A DNA stretch of 6,284 nucleotides from Coriobacteriales bacterium (lineage in GTDB: Bacteria > Actinomycetota > Coriobacteriia > Coriobacteriales > UBA8131): positions 1 through 6,284 of the forward strand of contig JAIRTN010000101.1 in assembly GCA_031254905.1 (NCBI GenBank). Reading direction: 5' to 3'. This document shows, piece by piece, positions 1 to 5,705 of this stretch. The notes under the pieces were generated by a model, which had not been told where the DNA came from, did not search any database, and was given only the letters and a program-made list of their open reading frames with translations. Position numbers and translations under genes: made by a program. Numbering within the stretch: the stretch's first letter is position 1; every line of letters starts with the position of its first letter.

Positions 1-86
1 CTGCTCAACGCCCTGACGGGTATCAAGAGTTCCTCGCGAGGCAGCCGGAGTAGCTATCGCTGAGATGTTCGGCAAAGCGCGGCCTG

Positions 87-144
87 CCTGAAGCCGCCCC
101 TCCACGCGCCACCTGAAGCCGCCCCTCCACGCGCCACCTGAAGC
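87..144. repeat. 25-bp tandem duplication with partial third copy
   Basis: A 25-bp unit beginning CCTGAAGCCGCCCC occurs exactly twice, at 87-111 and 112-136, and is followed by the first 8 bases of a third copy at 137-144. The copies are identical, which suggests recent slippage or duplication. The unit length is not a multiple of three, and all three plus-strand frames have stopped by 88, so it is not a protein repeat of an upstream gene on this strand. CCTGAA recurs at 175-180 in a looser context. Confidence 0.9.
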
Positions 145-272
145 GCCAGCGGCTCCCCATTGTCCGCAACGTCGCCTGAAACGTCGTCCAAAACCCGTCT
201 TTCCTTGAGCGATGCTTATTGGTAGACTTTCTTAAGGAAGAAATTGGGATAAGGATAGCCGTGTCGAAACTG

Positions 273-284
273 CTGTCATGACAG
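273..284. promoter_or_regulatory. Perfect 12-bp palindrome in the leader, candidate operator
   Basis: CTGTCATGACAG is its own reverse complement and sits 16 bases before the start codon of the lipoprotein gene, directly upstream of the ribosome binding site. A second, imperfect 14-nt palindrome (CTTTCTTAAGGAAG, one G-T pair) is at 227-240. Either could bind a dimeric repressor controlling the importer, but 12-bp palindromes also arise by chance and no regulator gene is visible nearby. Confidence 0.3.
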
Positions 285-288
285 AAAG

Positions 289-294
289 AAAGGA
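289..294 (+). promoter_or_regulatory. Ribosome binding site of the lipoprotein gene
   Basis: AAAGGA ends 6 nt before the ATG at 301. It supports 301 as the start over the in-frame GTG at 358, which would give a shorter and more typical signal peptide but has only a poorly spaced AAGG in front of it. Confidence 0.65.
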
Positions 295-300
295 TAAGAT

Positions 301-1464
301 ATGAGGAAGATTGCTCCATTGAAGGTCGCGCCGGAGGTTAAGGTTGCGACAAGGCCCGTGTCGAAACTTGTTTCGCTGGGCATGCTCGTGCTTGCGTTTG
401 TATGCGCCTTTGCGCTGTTTGGCTGCGCGCAGACGAGCGATGGCCTGAAAATCGCCATCGTTACAAGCCCCTCGGGGGTCGATGACGGCTCGTTTAACCA
501 GAACAACTACGAGGGCATTAACGCGTTTATCGCCAATCATTCCACGGCGAGCGTGGTAGCCGTGCGCGAGCAGATTCCTGCCAACGCGGTGCCCGCCGTT
601 GAGGCAATCGTTGCCGATTACGACGTCATCGTAACGCCGGGTTTCCAGTTTGCCGGTATCGCCGAGCTTGCGCGTGCGAACCCGGACAAGTACTTCATTC
701 TCGTTGACAGCTTCCCCACCGATGCGAACCAGGAGGAAGTCCAAGTTGAGAATATCTATGCCATGCAGTTTGCCGAGCAGGAGAGTGGTTTCTTTGCCGG
801 CATAGCGGCTGCCATGCAGACCAAGAGTGGTAAGGTTGCCTCGGTTCATGGCATTGCCTATCCCTCCAACGTCAACTATCAGTTTGGTTTTGAGTGTGGT
901 GTCAACTATGCCAACAAGCATCTGGGCACCTCCGCTCAGGTCGTCGCGCTTCCCAGCTACGCGGGCACCGATGTGACGGGAGCCAACGTGGGCGGTAACT
1001 ATGTGGGCGATTTTAGCGACGAGGCAACCGGCAAGATTGTGGGCGAAAGCCTGCTTGCCGAGGGTGTTGACATCATCTTCGTTGCCGCGGGTGCCTCAGG
1101 CAACGGTGTGTTTACCGCCGTTAAGGAAAACGGCAATGCCTTTGTTATCGGTTGCGACGTTGACCAGTACAACGATGGCATCAACGGCAGTTCGAACATC
1201 GTGCTGACCAGCGCGCTTAAGATTATGGCTCCCAATGTTACGAAGCAGCTTAATGCCATCGACGCCGGCAGCTTCAAGGGCGCCAACGAGGTTCTCACCG
1301 CGCAGACCGACTCTACCGGTTACGTGAAGACCAGCGGCCGTCATCAGCTTACACCTGAGACAATCAAGGCGCTCGACGATGCCTACGCCAAGGTAAAGAG
1401 CGGCGACATTGTTCCCGCCTCGAACTTCAACGGCAGCACGCCGATGACTTTCAAGGGGCTGTAG
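301..1464 (+). CDS. BMP/PnrA-family substrate-binding lipoprotein of an ABC importer
   Basis: This 387-residue protein is the extracytoplasmic ligand receptor of the importer encoded downstream. It has a charged N-region, a hydrophobic stretch at about residues 23-41 and a lipobox ending LFG-C, so it should be cleaved and lipid-anchored at Cys42. The mature part matches the BMP family (PF02608; TmpC/PnrA, BmpA, NupN). It shows the N-terminal strand KIAIV and the ligand-site motif DDGSFNQ (61-67, Phe65 being the expected ring-stacking position). The hinge-region stretch YAMQFAEQESGFFAGIAA and GCDVDQ (284-289) follow, where Asp286 aligns with the ribose-binding Asp of PnrA. Known relatives bind purine or other nucleosides, and Treponema RfuA binds riboflavin. 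It is separated from the ATPase gene by 206 bp with a hairpin, an arrangement often linked to higher expression of the receptor. The first 20 or so residues are longer than usual, and a GTG start at 358 is possible. Exact ligand not determined. Confidence 0.93.
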   Translation: MRKIAPLKVAPEVKVATRPVSKLVSLGMLVLAFVCAFALFGCAQTSDGLKIAIVTSPSGVDDGSFNQNNYEGINAFIANHSTASVVAVREQIPANAVPAVEAIVADYDVIVTPGFQFAGIAELARANPDKYFILVDSFPTDANQEEVQVENIYAMQFAEQESGFFAGIAAAMQTKSGKVASVHGIAYPSNVNYQFGFECGVNYANKHLGTSAQVVALPSYAGTDVTGANVGGNYVGDFSDEATGKIVGESLLAEGVDIIFVAAGASGNGVFTAVKENGNAFVIGCDVDQYNDGINGSSNIVLTSALKIMAPNVTKQLNAIDAGSFKGANEVLTAQTDSTGYVKTSGRHQLTPETIKALDDAYAKVKSGDIVPASNFNGSTPMTFKGL

Positions 1465-1670
1465 AGACCGTAGGGCCCGGCCGCTCGGCCTGCCGCAAGG
1501 TGACGCCGCCCCGTCCGCACAGCCCTGCCCGCACCGCCCGGCGCCTGTGCCACAGGCAGCGCCGACCAAACGACCAAGTGAAGCAACCGGCCCACAGGGC
1601 TACCCCTGCCGGGCCGGTTGCTTTATGATGGAAGCACGCAAACGTTGTAAAGACGTTGTAGAGAGGACTC
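1465..1670. other. Intercistronic spacer between receptor and ATPase genes
   Basis: This very GC-rich 206-bp spacer has no gene. It contains an odd-length palindrome at 1543-1557 (GCCTGTG, C, CACAGGC) and the strong hairpin at 1581-1623. An imperfect 11-nt direct repeat (ACGTTGTAAAG at 1642-1652, ACGTTGTAGAG at 1653-1663) runs into the ribosome binding site of the next gene. I see no convincing promoter in it, so the ATPase and permease genes probably depend on readthrough from upstream. Confidence 0.6.
1581..1623 (+). terminator. Strong hairpin, likely attenuator or mRNA-stabilising stem
   Basis: A 13-bp perfect stem pairs 1581-1593 with 1611-1623. Inside its 17-nt loop a second stem pairs CAGGG (1595-1599) with CCCTG (1604-1608) around CTAC. 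Only TTT-A follows the stem, so it lacks the long T-run of an efficient intrinsic terminator. Its place after the receptor gene and before the translocator genes suits partial termination or protection of the upstream transcript from 3' decay, which would raise receptor levels over translocator levels. That role is inference. Confidence 0.6.
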
Positions 1671-3230
1671 ATGGAGCATACGCAGGTCGAGCCGGATTTC
1701 GAGCCGGATTATATCGTCGAGATGCGGCATATCACCAAGAGTTTTCCTGGAGTTATCGCGAATAACAACATCAGCTTGGGCATTCGCGCAGGCGAGATAT
1801 TTGCGTTGCTCGGGGAGAACGGCGCGGGCAAAAGCACGCTTATGAGCATGCTATTTGGTATGTACGAGCCGGATGAAGGCGAAATATATCTGCGCGGCAA
1901 AAAAGCTACGATAGGCTCTCCCGCCGAAGCGGTCTCGCTCGACATCGGCATGGTGCATCAGCACTTCAAACTTGTCTCCAATTACACGGTCACTGAGAAC
2001 ATCATCCTCGGCGGCGAGCCTGTTAAGCGGCTGCTCGGCCTCATCCCTTTTATCGACCGCAGAGGCGCCGAAAAGAGGGTAAAGGAACTCTCCGAGCGCT
2101 ACCATTTCGATTTGGAGCCAACGGCCATCATCGAAGACCTCGGTGTCTCCGCACAACAACGCGTCGAGATACTCAAGATGCTCTATCGCGAGGCAGAGAT
2201 ACTCATCTTCGACGAGCCCACCGCCATGCTCACGCCGCAGGAAATCGAAACCCTGCTCAAAATTATCCGCGCGCTGCGCGACGCGGGCAAAACCATCATC
2301 CTCATCACGCATAAACTCGAAGAAATCAAGCAGGTTGCCGACCGCTGCGCCGTTCTCAACAACGGACGCCTTGTCGACGTATTCGACGTGGCGAGCACCT
2401 CAACAAAACTCATGGCCCAACGCATGGTCGGGCGCGAGATAGACTTCAACATCGCGAAGGCCCCCGCGCGTTTCGGCGAGGCGGTGTTGGAGGTAAATGG
2501 CCTGACGGTTTTCGACGAGCAGAAGGTGACAAAGGTCAAAAACGCCAGCTTCCGAGTGCGCTCCGGCGAGGTATTCGCGGTTGCGGGGGTTGCTGGCAAC
2601 GGGCAGGTTGAACTTGCCGATGCCCTCGCGGGCCTTTTGCCCATCAGGCAAGGAACGGTTGCGCTCAAAGGCGAGGACATCACCAAGGCGCCGGTGCGCG
2701 AGCGCATCACCAAGGGCATGGCATACATCCCGGAGGACCGCCATGGCGTGGGTCTCATCCTTGATTTTTCGGTTGCGGATAATTTAGTGTCGAAATCCTA
2801 TTTCCGCTCTCCCTTTTCCAAAGGCCCCTTCCTGCAGCACGGCGAGGCACGGCGCTATTCCGCCGACCTCATCACGCGCTACGACATCCGTTGCGCCAAA
2901 GGGCCGATGACACCGGTGCGCTCCATGAGCGGCGGCAACCAGCAAAAGGTCATCGTCGCCCGAGAGATCGACCAAGACGCAAGTTTCGTGATTTTCGTGC
3001 AGCCAACGCGGGGTCTCGACATAGGAGCTACCCTTAATATCCGCAACCGCATAATCGCGGAGCGCGACGCGGGCAAGGCGGTGCTTCTTGTCTCCCTCGA
3101 ACTTGACGAGGTGCTTGCCTGTGCGGACACCATCGGGGTCATATACAACGGCGAATTCACGAAGATAGCCCCTGCGGATGAGTTGACGCGCGATGAGGTT
3201 GGCGAGTACATGATGGGGGTGTGCCGATGA
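1671..3230 (+). CDS. Double-domain ABC ATPase of the BMP/Nup-type importer
   Basis: This 519-residue cytoplasmic ATPase has two fused nucleotide-binding domains, as in NupO/NupA and the sugar-importer RbsA class. Domain 1 has Walker A GENGAGKST (48-56), Q-loop Gln97, Walker B ILIFDEP (177-183) and switch His214. Its signature is degenerate: LGVSAQQ at 157-163, where relatives usually have a VG-x-QQ form. Domain 2 has a lysine-free Walker A (GVAGNGQ, 306-312), a canonical signature MSGGNQQK (419-426) and VQPTRGLD (443-450), with Gln where the catalytic Glu should be. Its switch position is Ser475 instead of His. So one composite ATP site (domain 1 Walker motifs with domain 2 signature) should hydrolyse ATP, and the other is inactive. 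The start ATG follows GAGAGGA with a short 3-nt gap. The stop overlaps the permease 1 start. This gene supplies the energy for import; the substrate is set by the receptor and permeases. Confidence 0.95.
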   Translation: MEHTQVEPDFEPDYIVEMRHITKSFPGVIANNNISLGIRAGEIFALLGENGAGKSTLMSMLFGMYEPDEGEIYLRGKKATIGSPAEAVSLDIGMVHQHFKLVSNYTVTENIILGGEPVKRLLGLIPFIDRRGAEKRVKELSERYHFDLEPTAIIEDLGVSAQQRVEILKMLYREAEILIFDEPTAMLTPQEIETLLKIIRALRDAGKTIILITHKLEEIKQVADRCAVLNNGRLVDVFDVASTSTKLMAQRMVGREIDFNIAKAPARFGEAVLEVNGLTVFDEQKVTKVKNASFRVRSGEVFAVAGVAGNGQVELADALAGLLPIRQGTVALKGEDITKAPVRERITKGMAYIPEDRHGVGLILDFSVADNLVSKSYFRSPFSKGPFLQHGEARRYSADLITRYDIRCAKGPMTPVRSMSGGNQQKVIVAREIDQDASFVIFVQPTRGLDIGATLNIRNRIIAERDAGKAVLLVSLELDEVLACADTIGVIYNGEFTKIAPADELTRDEVGEYMMGVCR

Positions 3231-4462
3231 GCCCGTCGCAAGGCACTCCGCAAAGCCCCACACCGCCCAAGCAGCCGGGCATCCCGCGCCCCACCCTCCT
3301 CACCAACCCCCGCAGCCAGCCCCTCCTCATCGCGCTTTTCGCGGTGCTGTTCAGCATCTTGGCAATATCCCTCCTCCTGCTGGCACTCGGCAAAAACCCC
3401 CTCGCCGCCTTCCAAGGCATGCTGCAAGGCTCCGGCATCATCCCCAAACCGCGCTACGCCGGCGGCAAAAACATGCTCACCGACCTCCTCGGCCTGCTCG
3501 ACGCCATGACCCCCATGCTCTTTGCGGCGCTCGCGGTTGCCATAGCTTTCAAGGCGGGCCTTTTCAACATCGGCGTTTCGGGCCAGATGCTCCTGTCAGG
3601 CTTCCTCGCAACGGTGCTGGTCGGCTACAGCGGCCTTTCCGCGGGTCTGGCAAAACCCCTTGTGCTGCTCATCGGCCTGCTCGCGGGCGGCCTTCTCGGC
3701 ACCTTCGTCGGCATCCTCAAGGCGCGCTTCAACATCCACGAGGTTGTCTCGACCATCATGCTCAACTACATCCTGCAATCCATCGTAAGTTTCTTCATCA
3801 AAAGCTCCTTCGTCGACCCAGTCTCGCGCCAATCCCGCGCCATCAGCGCCGCCTCGCGCCTCACGCTTACCGACGTTTCCCTCGGCGACGTCACCACGCG
3901 CATACCACTCGGCTTTCTAATAGCAGTAGCAATAGCTATCTTGCTATACATACTACTCAAAAACACCAGTCTCGGCTTCGAGTTGCGCGCCGTAGGCACC
4001 AACAAAAAGGCGGCGCACTACTCAGGCATCAAATCCAACCGCACCGTCATCACGGCCATGGCGCTCTCAGGCTGCTGCGCCGGCCTCGCGGGCGTCACCT
4101 ACTACCTCGGCTACTTCGCCACCATCGAACCGGGCGCGCTTACCACGGTCGGCTTCGACTCAATCGCGGTTGCCCTGCTCGCCAACAGCAACCCCGTCGC
4201 CTGCGTCCTCTCGTCCCTGCTCATAACCGTAATGACCTACGGCAGCACCTACATGAGCAGCGTCGCAAACGTCAGCGCCTACATCGCCCAACTCATGGTC
4301 GGCATCGTGCTGCTCTTTTGTGCCTGCGCGGCCTACGTAAAACACCGCATCGAGCGCAGAGGCATAACGCGGCTCGAGACAAAAGGTATAAATGGGGAGG
4401 CAGACGGCCCCGATTCCCCTCGTCCCTCTCCCTCATCCCCCCAAGGAGGTGCCGCGCCATGA
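3227..4462 (+). CDS. ABC importer permease 1 (NupP/NupB-like, BPD_transp_2 family)
   Basis: This 411-residue membrane protein is one of two channel subunits. Its ATG at 3227 overlaps the ATPase stop in ATGA, preceded by a G-rich binding site (GGGGGTG, about 3214-3220). An in-frame GTG at 3221 is less likely. After a proline-rich cytoplasmic N-tail (about residues 1-25) there are roughly nine to ten hydrophobic segments, starting with PLLIALFAVLFSILAISLL. Family motifs are FNIGVSGQM (113-121), NIHEVVSTIMLNY (169-181) and the ATPase-coupling loop ELRAVGTNKKAAHYSGI (from 252), all typical of PF02653 permeases next to BMP receptors. The C-tail (about the last 25 residues) is rich in Pro, Ser and Gly and contains the next gene's ribosome binding site. 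Codons 231-244, in a membrane helix, have an A-ending rare-codon run unlike the rest of the gene. Translation is probably coupled to both neighbours. Confidence 0.93.
   Translation: MSPSQGTPQSPTPPKQPGIPRPTLLTNPRSQPLLIALFAVLFSILAISLLLLALGKNPLAAFQGMLQGSGIIPKPRYAGGKNMLTDLLGLLDAMTPMLFAALAVAIAFKAGLFNIGVSGQMLLSGFLATVLVGYSGLSAGLAKPLVLLIGLLAGGLLGTFVGILKARFNIHEVVSTIMLNYILQSIVSFFIKSSFVDPVSRQSRAISAASRLTLTDVSLGDVTTRIPLGFLIAVAIAILLYILLKNTSLGFELRAVGTNKKAAHYSGIKSNRTVITAMALSGCCAGLAGVTYYLGYFATIEPGALTTVGFDSIAVALLANSNPVACVLSSLLITVMTYGSTYMSSVANVSAYIAQLMVGIVLLFCACAAYVKHRIERRGITRLETKGINGEADGPDSPRPSPSSPQGGAAP
4443..4450 (+). promoter_or_regulatory. Shine-Dalgarno site of permease 2 inside permease 1
   Basis: AAGGAGGT, a full-length anti-SD match, lies in the last codons of permease 1, 8 nt before the ATG at 4459. 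It decides the start of permease 2: the open frame extends back to 4318, but no comparable site stands before an earlier start codon, and the upstream extension would overlap conserved permease 1 sequence. Confidence 0.85.
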
Positions 4463-5418
4463 TGCAGGTGATAATCAATGGCCTCTCCTACGCGTTGCCC
4501 CTGCTGATTATTGGCATCGGCGGCATCTACTCCGAGCGCAGCGGCGTAACAAACCTCGCGTTGGAGGGTCTGCTTGGCTTTGGCGCCTTTACCGGCGGGC
4601 TGTTTGTTGCCTTTACCGGGGGTTTTCTCGTGGCGGGTTCCGGCGTGCAGTTCTACGCGTCTTTTGCGGCCGCCGCGCTGGGTGGTGCGCTGTTTGCGCT
4701 GCTCCACGCCCTGCTCTGCATCAAATTGCGCGCCAATCAAGTCATCAGCGGCGTCGTCATCAACATAGCCGCGATGGCGCTGACCGGGTTTCTCACGGTG
4801 CAAATAAACGACATGGCCTTTGGCCAAGCCTCAAACAAGTTCTCCCTCTTTACCGCGCCGCGCTACTCGGTACCGTTTCTCAAGGATATTCCTGTTCTCG
4901 GGGGCTTTTTTACCGACGTCTATCCCTTTGAGCCGCTCATTCTTGTGCTTACGGTCGTGTTCTGGTTCATCCTCTACCGCACGCGTTTTGGCCTGCATCT
5001 GCGCGCCTGCGGCGACAATCCTCAGGCGGTCGACGCCGCGGGTGTCAATGTCGCGCGAGTCCGTCTGCTCGCGGTTATGATTTCTGGCCTCTTAAGCGGC
5101 ATCGGCGGCATGTGCTTTGCCTACTCCATCAGCACCAACGTATCACCCGCAATCTATTTCGGCGCGGGCTACCTCGCGATTGCCGCCATGATATTCGGAA
5201 ACTGGAAAATCGTCCCAACGCTCGGCGCCTGCCTCATCTTCGGCTTCGCCCGCAGCGCCGCCCAGCAGCTTGTCCTGTTCCTCAAGGTGGACTCCAGCGT
5301 AACCGACCTCGCCATGGCCGTACCCTATCTCCTCGTCCTCATCCTTCTCGTCTTCTTCTCAAAATCCAATCGTCCGCCAAAAGCACTGGGAACCATCTAC
5401 GACAAAGGCGAACGCTAA
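4459..5418 (+). CDS. ABC importer permease 2 (NupQ/NupC-like, BPD_transp_2 family)
   Basis: This 319-residue membrane protein is the second channel subunit, pairing with permease 1 in the membrane. The start ATG overlaps the permease 1 stop (ATGA, 4459-4462); a second ATG follows at once. Family landmarks are GIYSERSGVTNLALEG (about 22-37), LRANQVISGVVIN (from 90) and the ATPase-coupling loop LRACGDNPQAVDAAGV (from 181). The C-terminal segment includes YLAIAAMIFGNWKI, where relatives share the AAMIFG core. About eight to nine hydrophobic segments are visible. Length and motifs match NupQ/NupC, the shorter of the two permeases in such operons, so the gene looks intact. It is the last gene of the operon; no clear T-tailed terminator follows it. 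Confidence 0.93.
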   Translation: MMQVIINGLSYALPLLIIGIGGIYSERSGVTNLALEGLLGFGAFTGGLFVAFTGGFLVAGSGVQFYASFAAAALGGALFALLHALLCIKLRANQVISGVVINIAAMALTGFLTVQINDMAFGQASNKFSLFTAPRYSVPFLKDIPVLGGFFTDVYPFEPLILVLTVVFWFILYRTRFGLHLRACGDNPQAVDAAGVNVARVRLLAVMISGLLSGIGGMCFAYSISTNVSPAIYFGAGYLAIAAMIFGNWKIVPTLGACLIFGFARSAAQQLVLFLKVDSSVTDLAMAVPYLLVLILLVFFSKSNRPPKALGTIYDKGER

Positions 5419-5486
5419 CTCATCGCGTACACCCACCATCGAACGACCAATGCCATTACCGCATGGAACTCAAAACCGCTGGTAGG

Positions 5487-5526
5487 TTGTCATTTCGAGT
5501 GGAGCCGTAGGCGGAAGGAGAAATCT
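5487..5526. repeat. Candidate dispersed intergenic repeat (TTGTCATTTCGAG...GAGAAATCT type)
   Basis: The 40-bp stretch opens with TTGTCATTTCGAG and closes with GGAGAAATCT. It folds imperfectly: ATTTC (5492-5496) pairs with GAAAT (5520-5524), and GCC (5504-5506) with GGC (5510-5512) at the tip. I recall very similar intergenic elements, of the form GTCATTTCGA...GGAGAAATCT, scattered in many bacterial genomes. The resemblance is from memory, and only one copy is in this window. Confidence 0.5.
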
Positions 5527-5531
5527 AGTCT

Positions 5532-5575
5532 CACGGCCTCAACCCGGGTCAAAAAAGCGCGGCGCTCCGGCCGTG
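5532..5575. repeat. Inverted repeat with nested palindrome
   Basis: CACGGCC (5532-5538) pairs with GGCCGTG (5569-5575) across 30 nt that contain CCCGGG (5543-5548) and AGCGC-G-GCGCT (5556-5566). No T-run follows on the plus strand. On the minus strand a run of six T (5551-5556) follows the inner palindrome, but no minus-strand gene is visible to need a terminator. It may be part of the same mobile or repeat block as the element just upstream. Confidence 0.4.
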
Positions 5576-5650
5576 GTTTGGCTCGTACTACCCTCGTACA
5601 CCGCAACCTCCGCTCCTGTGCCCATCGCGCTGTGGCAGAGGTTGTATCGC

Positions 5651-5679
5651 TTGACAGAGGGGCTTTGTCCGGTGATGAT
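5651..5679 (+). promoter_or_regulatory. Candidate sigma-70-type promoter for apbE
   Basis: A perfect -35 hexamer TTGACA (5651-5656) is followed after 17 nt by GATGAT (5674-5679), four of six matches to TATAAT. Transcription would start near 5686, leaving a short leader of about 20 nt that just includes the ribosome binding site at 5690-5696. This suggests apbE is transcribed on its own, whether or not it is also reached from the importer operon. Confidence 0.4.
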
Positions 5680-5689
5680 GAGTGTCACG

Positions 5690-5696
5690 AAGGTGG
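5690..5696 (+). promoter_or_regulatory. Ribosome binding site that decides the apbE start
   Basis: AAGGTGG lies 9 nt before the TTG at 5706. An in-frame stop (TGA, 5697-5699) rules out any earlier start in this frame, and no ATG or GTG occurs between it and the conserved FDT motif, so TTG at 5706 is the best initiation codon. Confidence 0.6.
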
Positions 5697-5705
5697 TGAT
5701 GCGGA

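Larger units (their letters stand above)
1..300. other. Region without an identifiable gene, plus leader of the importer operon
   Basis: No convincing complete gene is present. Three plus-strand frames are open from the left edge and end early: frame 1 ends at the TGA at 61-63, frame 3 (residues ending FLARQPE) at the TAG at 51-53, and frame 2 has a stop at 14-16 and then reads to a TGA at 86-88 (ending AIAEMFGKARPA). Any of these could be the last codons of an upstream gene, but none is recognisable. From about 87 there is a tandem repeat, then about 150 bp of leader. The leader holds a near-palindrome at 227-240, a perfect 12-bp palindrome at 273-284 and a ribosome binding site at 289-294. 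The best promoter guess, TTGAGC at 205-210 with TTTCTT at 228-233, is weak. I see no purine- or flavin-riboswitch hallmark. Confidence 0.5.
5419..5705. other. Non-coding gap between importer operon and apbE
   Basis: No gene is supported here. The open frame at 5578-5760 gives a Cys/Arg/His-rich peptide without family resemblance and overlaps the flavin transferase start. The gap holds a weak hairpin at about 5447-5466, a dispersed-repeat candidate (5487-5526), an inverted repeat (5532-5575) and a promoter candidate (5651-5679). None is a textbook intrinsic terminator on the plus strand, so where the importer transcript ends is unclear. Confidence 0.6.

Noticed and set aside
185..300. Purine or FMN riboswitch upstream of the receptor gene.
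   Set aside because: None of the conserved core elements of either class is visible, and the leader is too short for an FMN aptamer plus expression platform between the weak promoter guess and the start codon.
4318..4458. Upstream extension of permease 2 to an earlier start.
   Set aside because: It would overlap permease 1's conserved C-terminal helix and tail by 140 bp, while the AAGGAGGT site at 4443-4450 points clearly to 4459.
5551..5575. Minus-strand hairpin followed by six T, like an intrinsic terminator.
   Set aside because: The inner palindrome has a one-base centre and only short usable stems, and there is no minus-strand gene upstream of it in the window.
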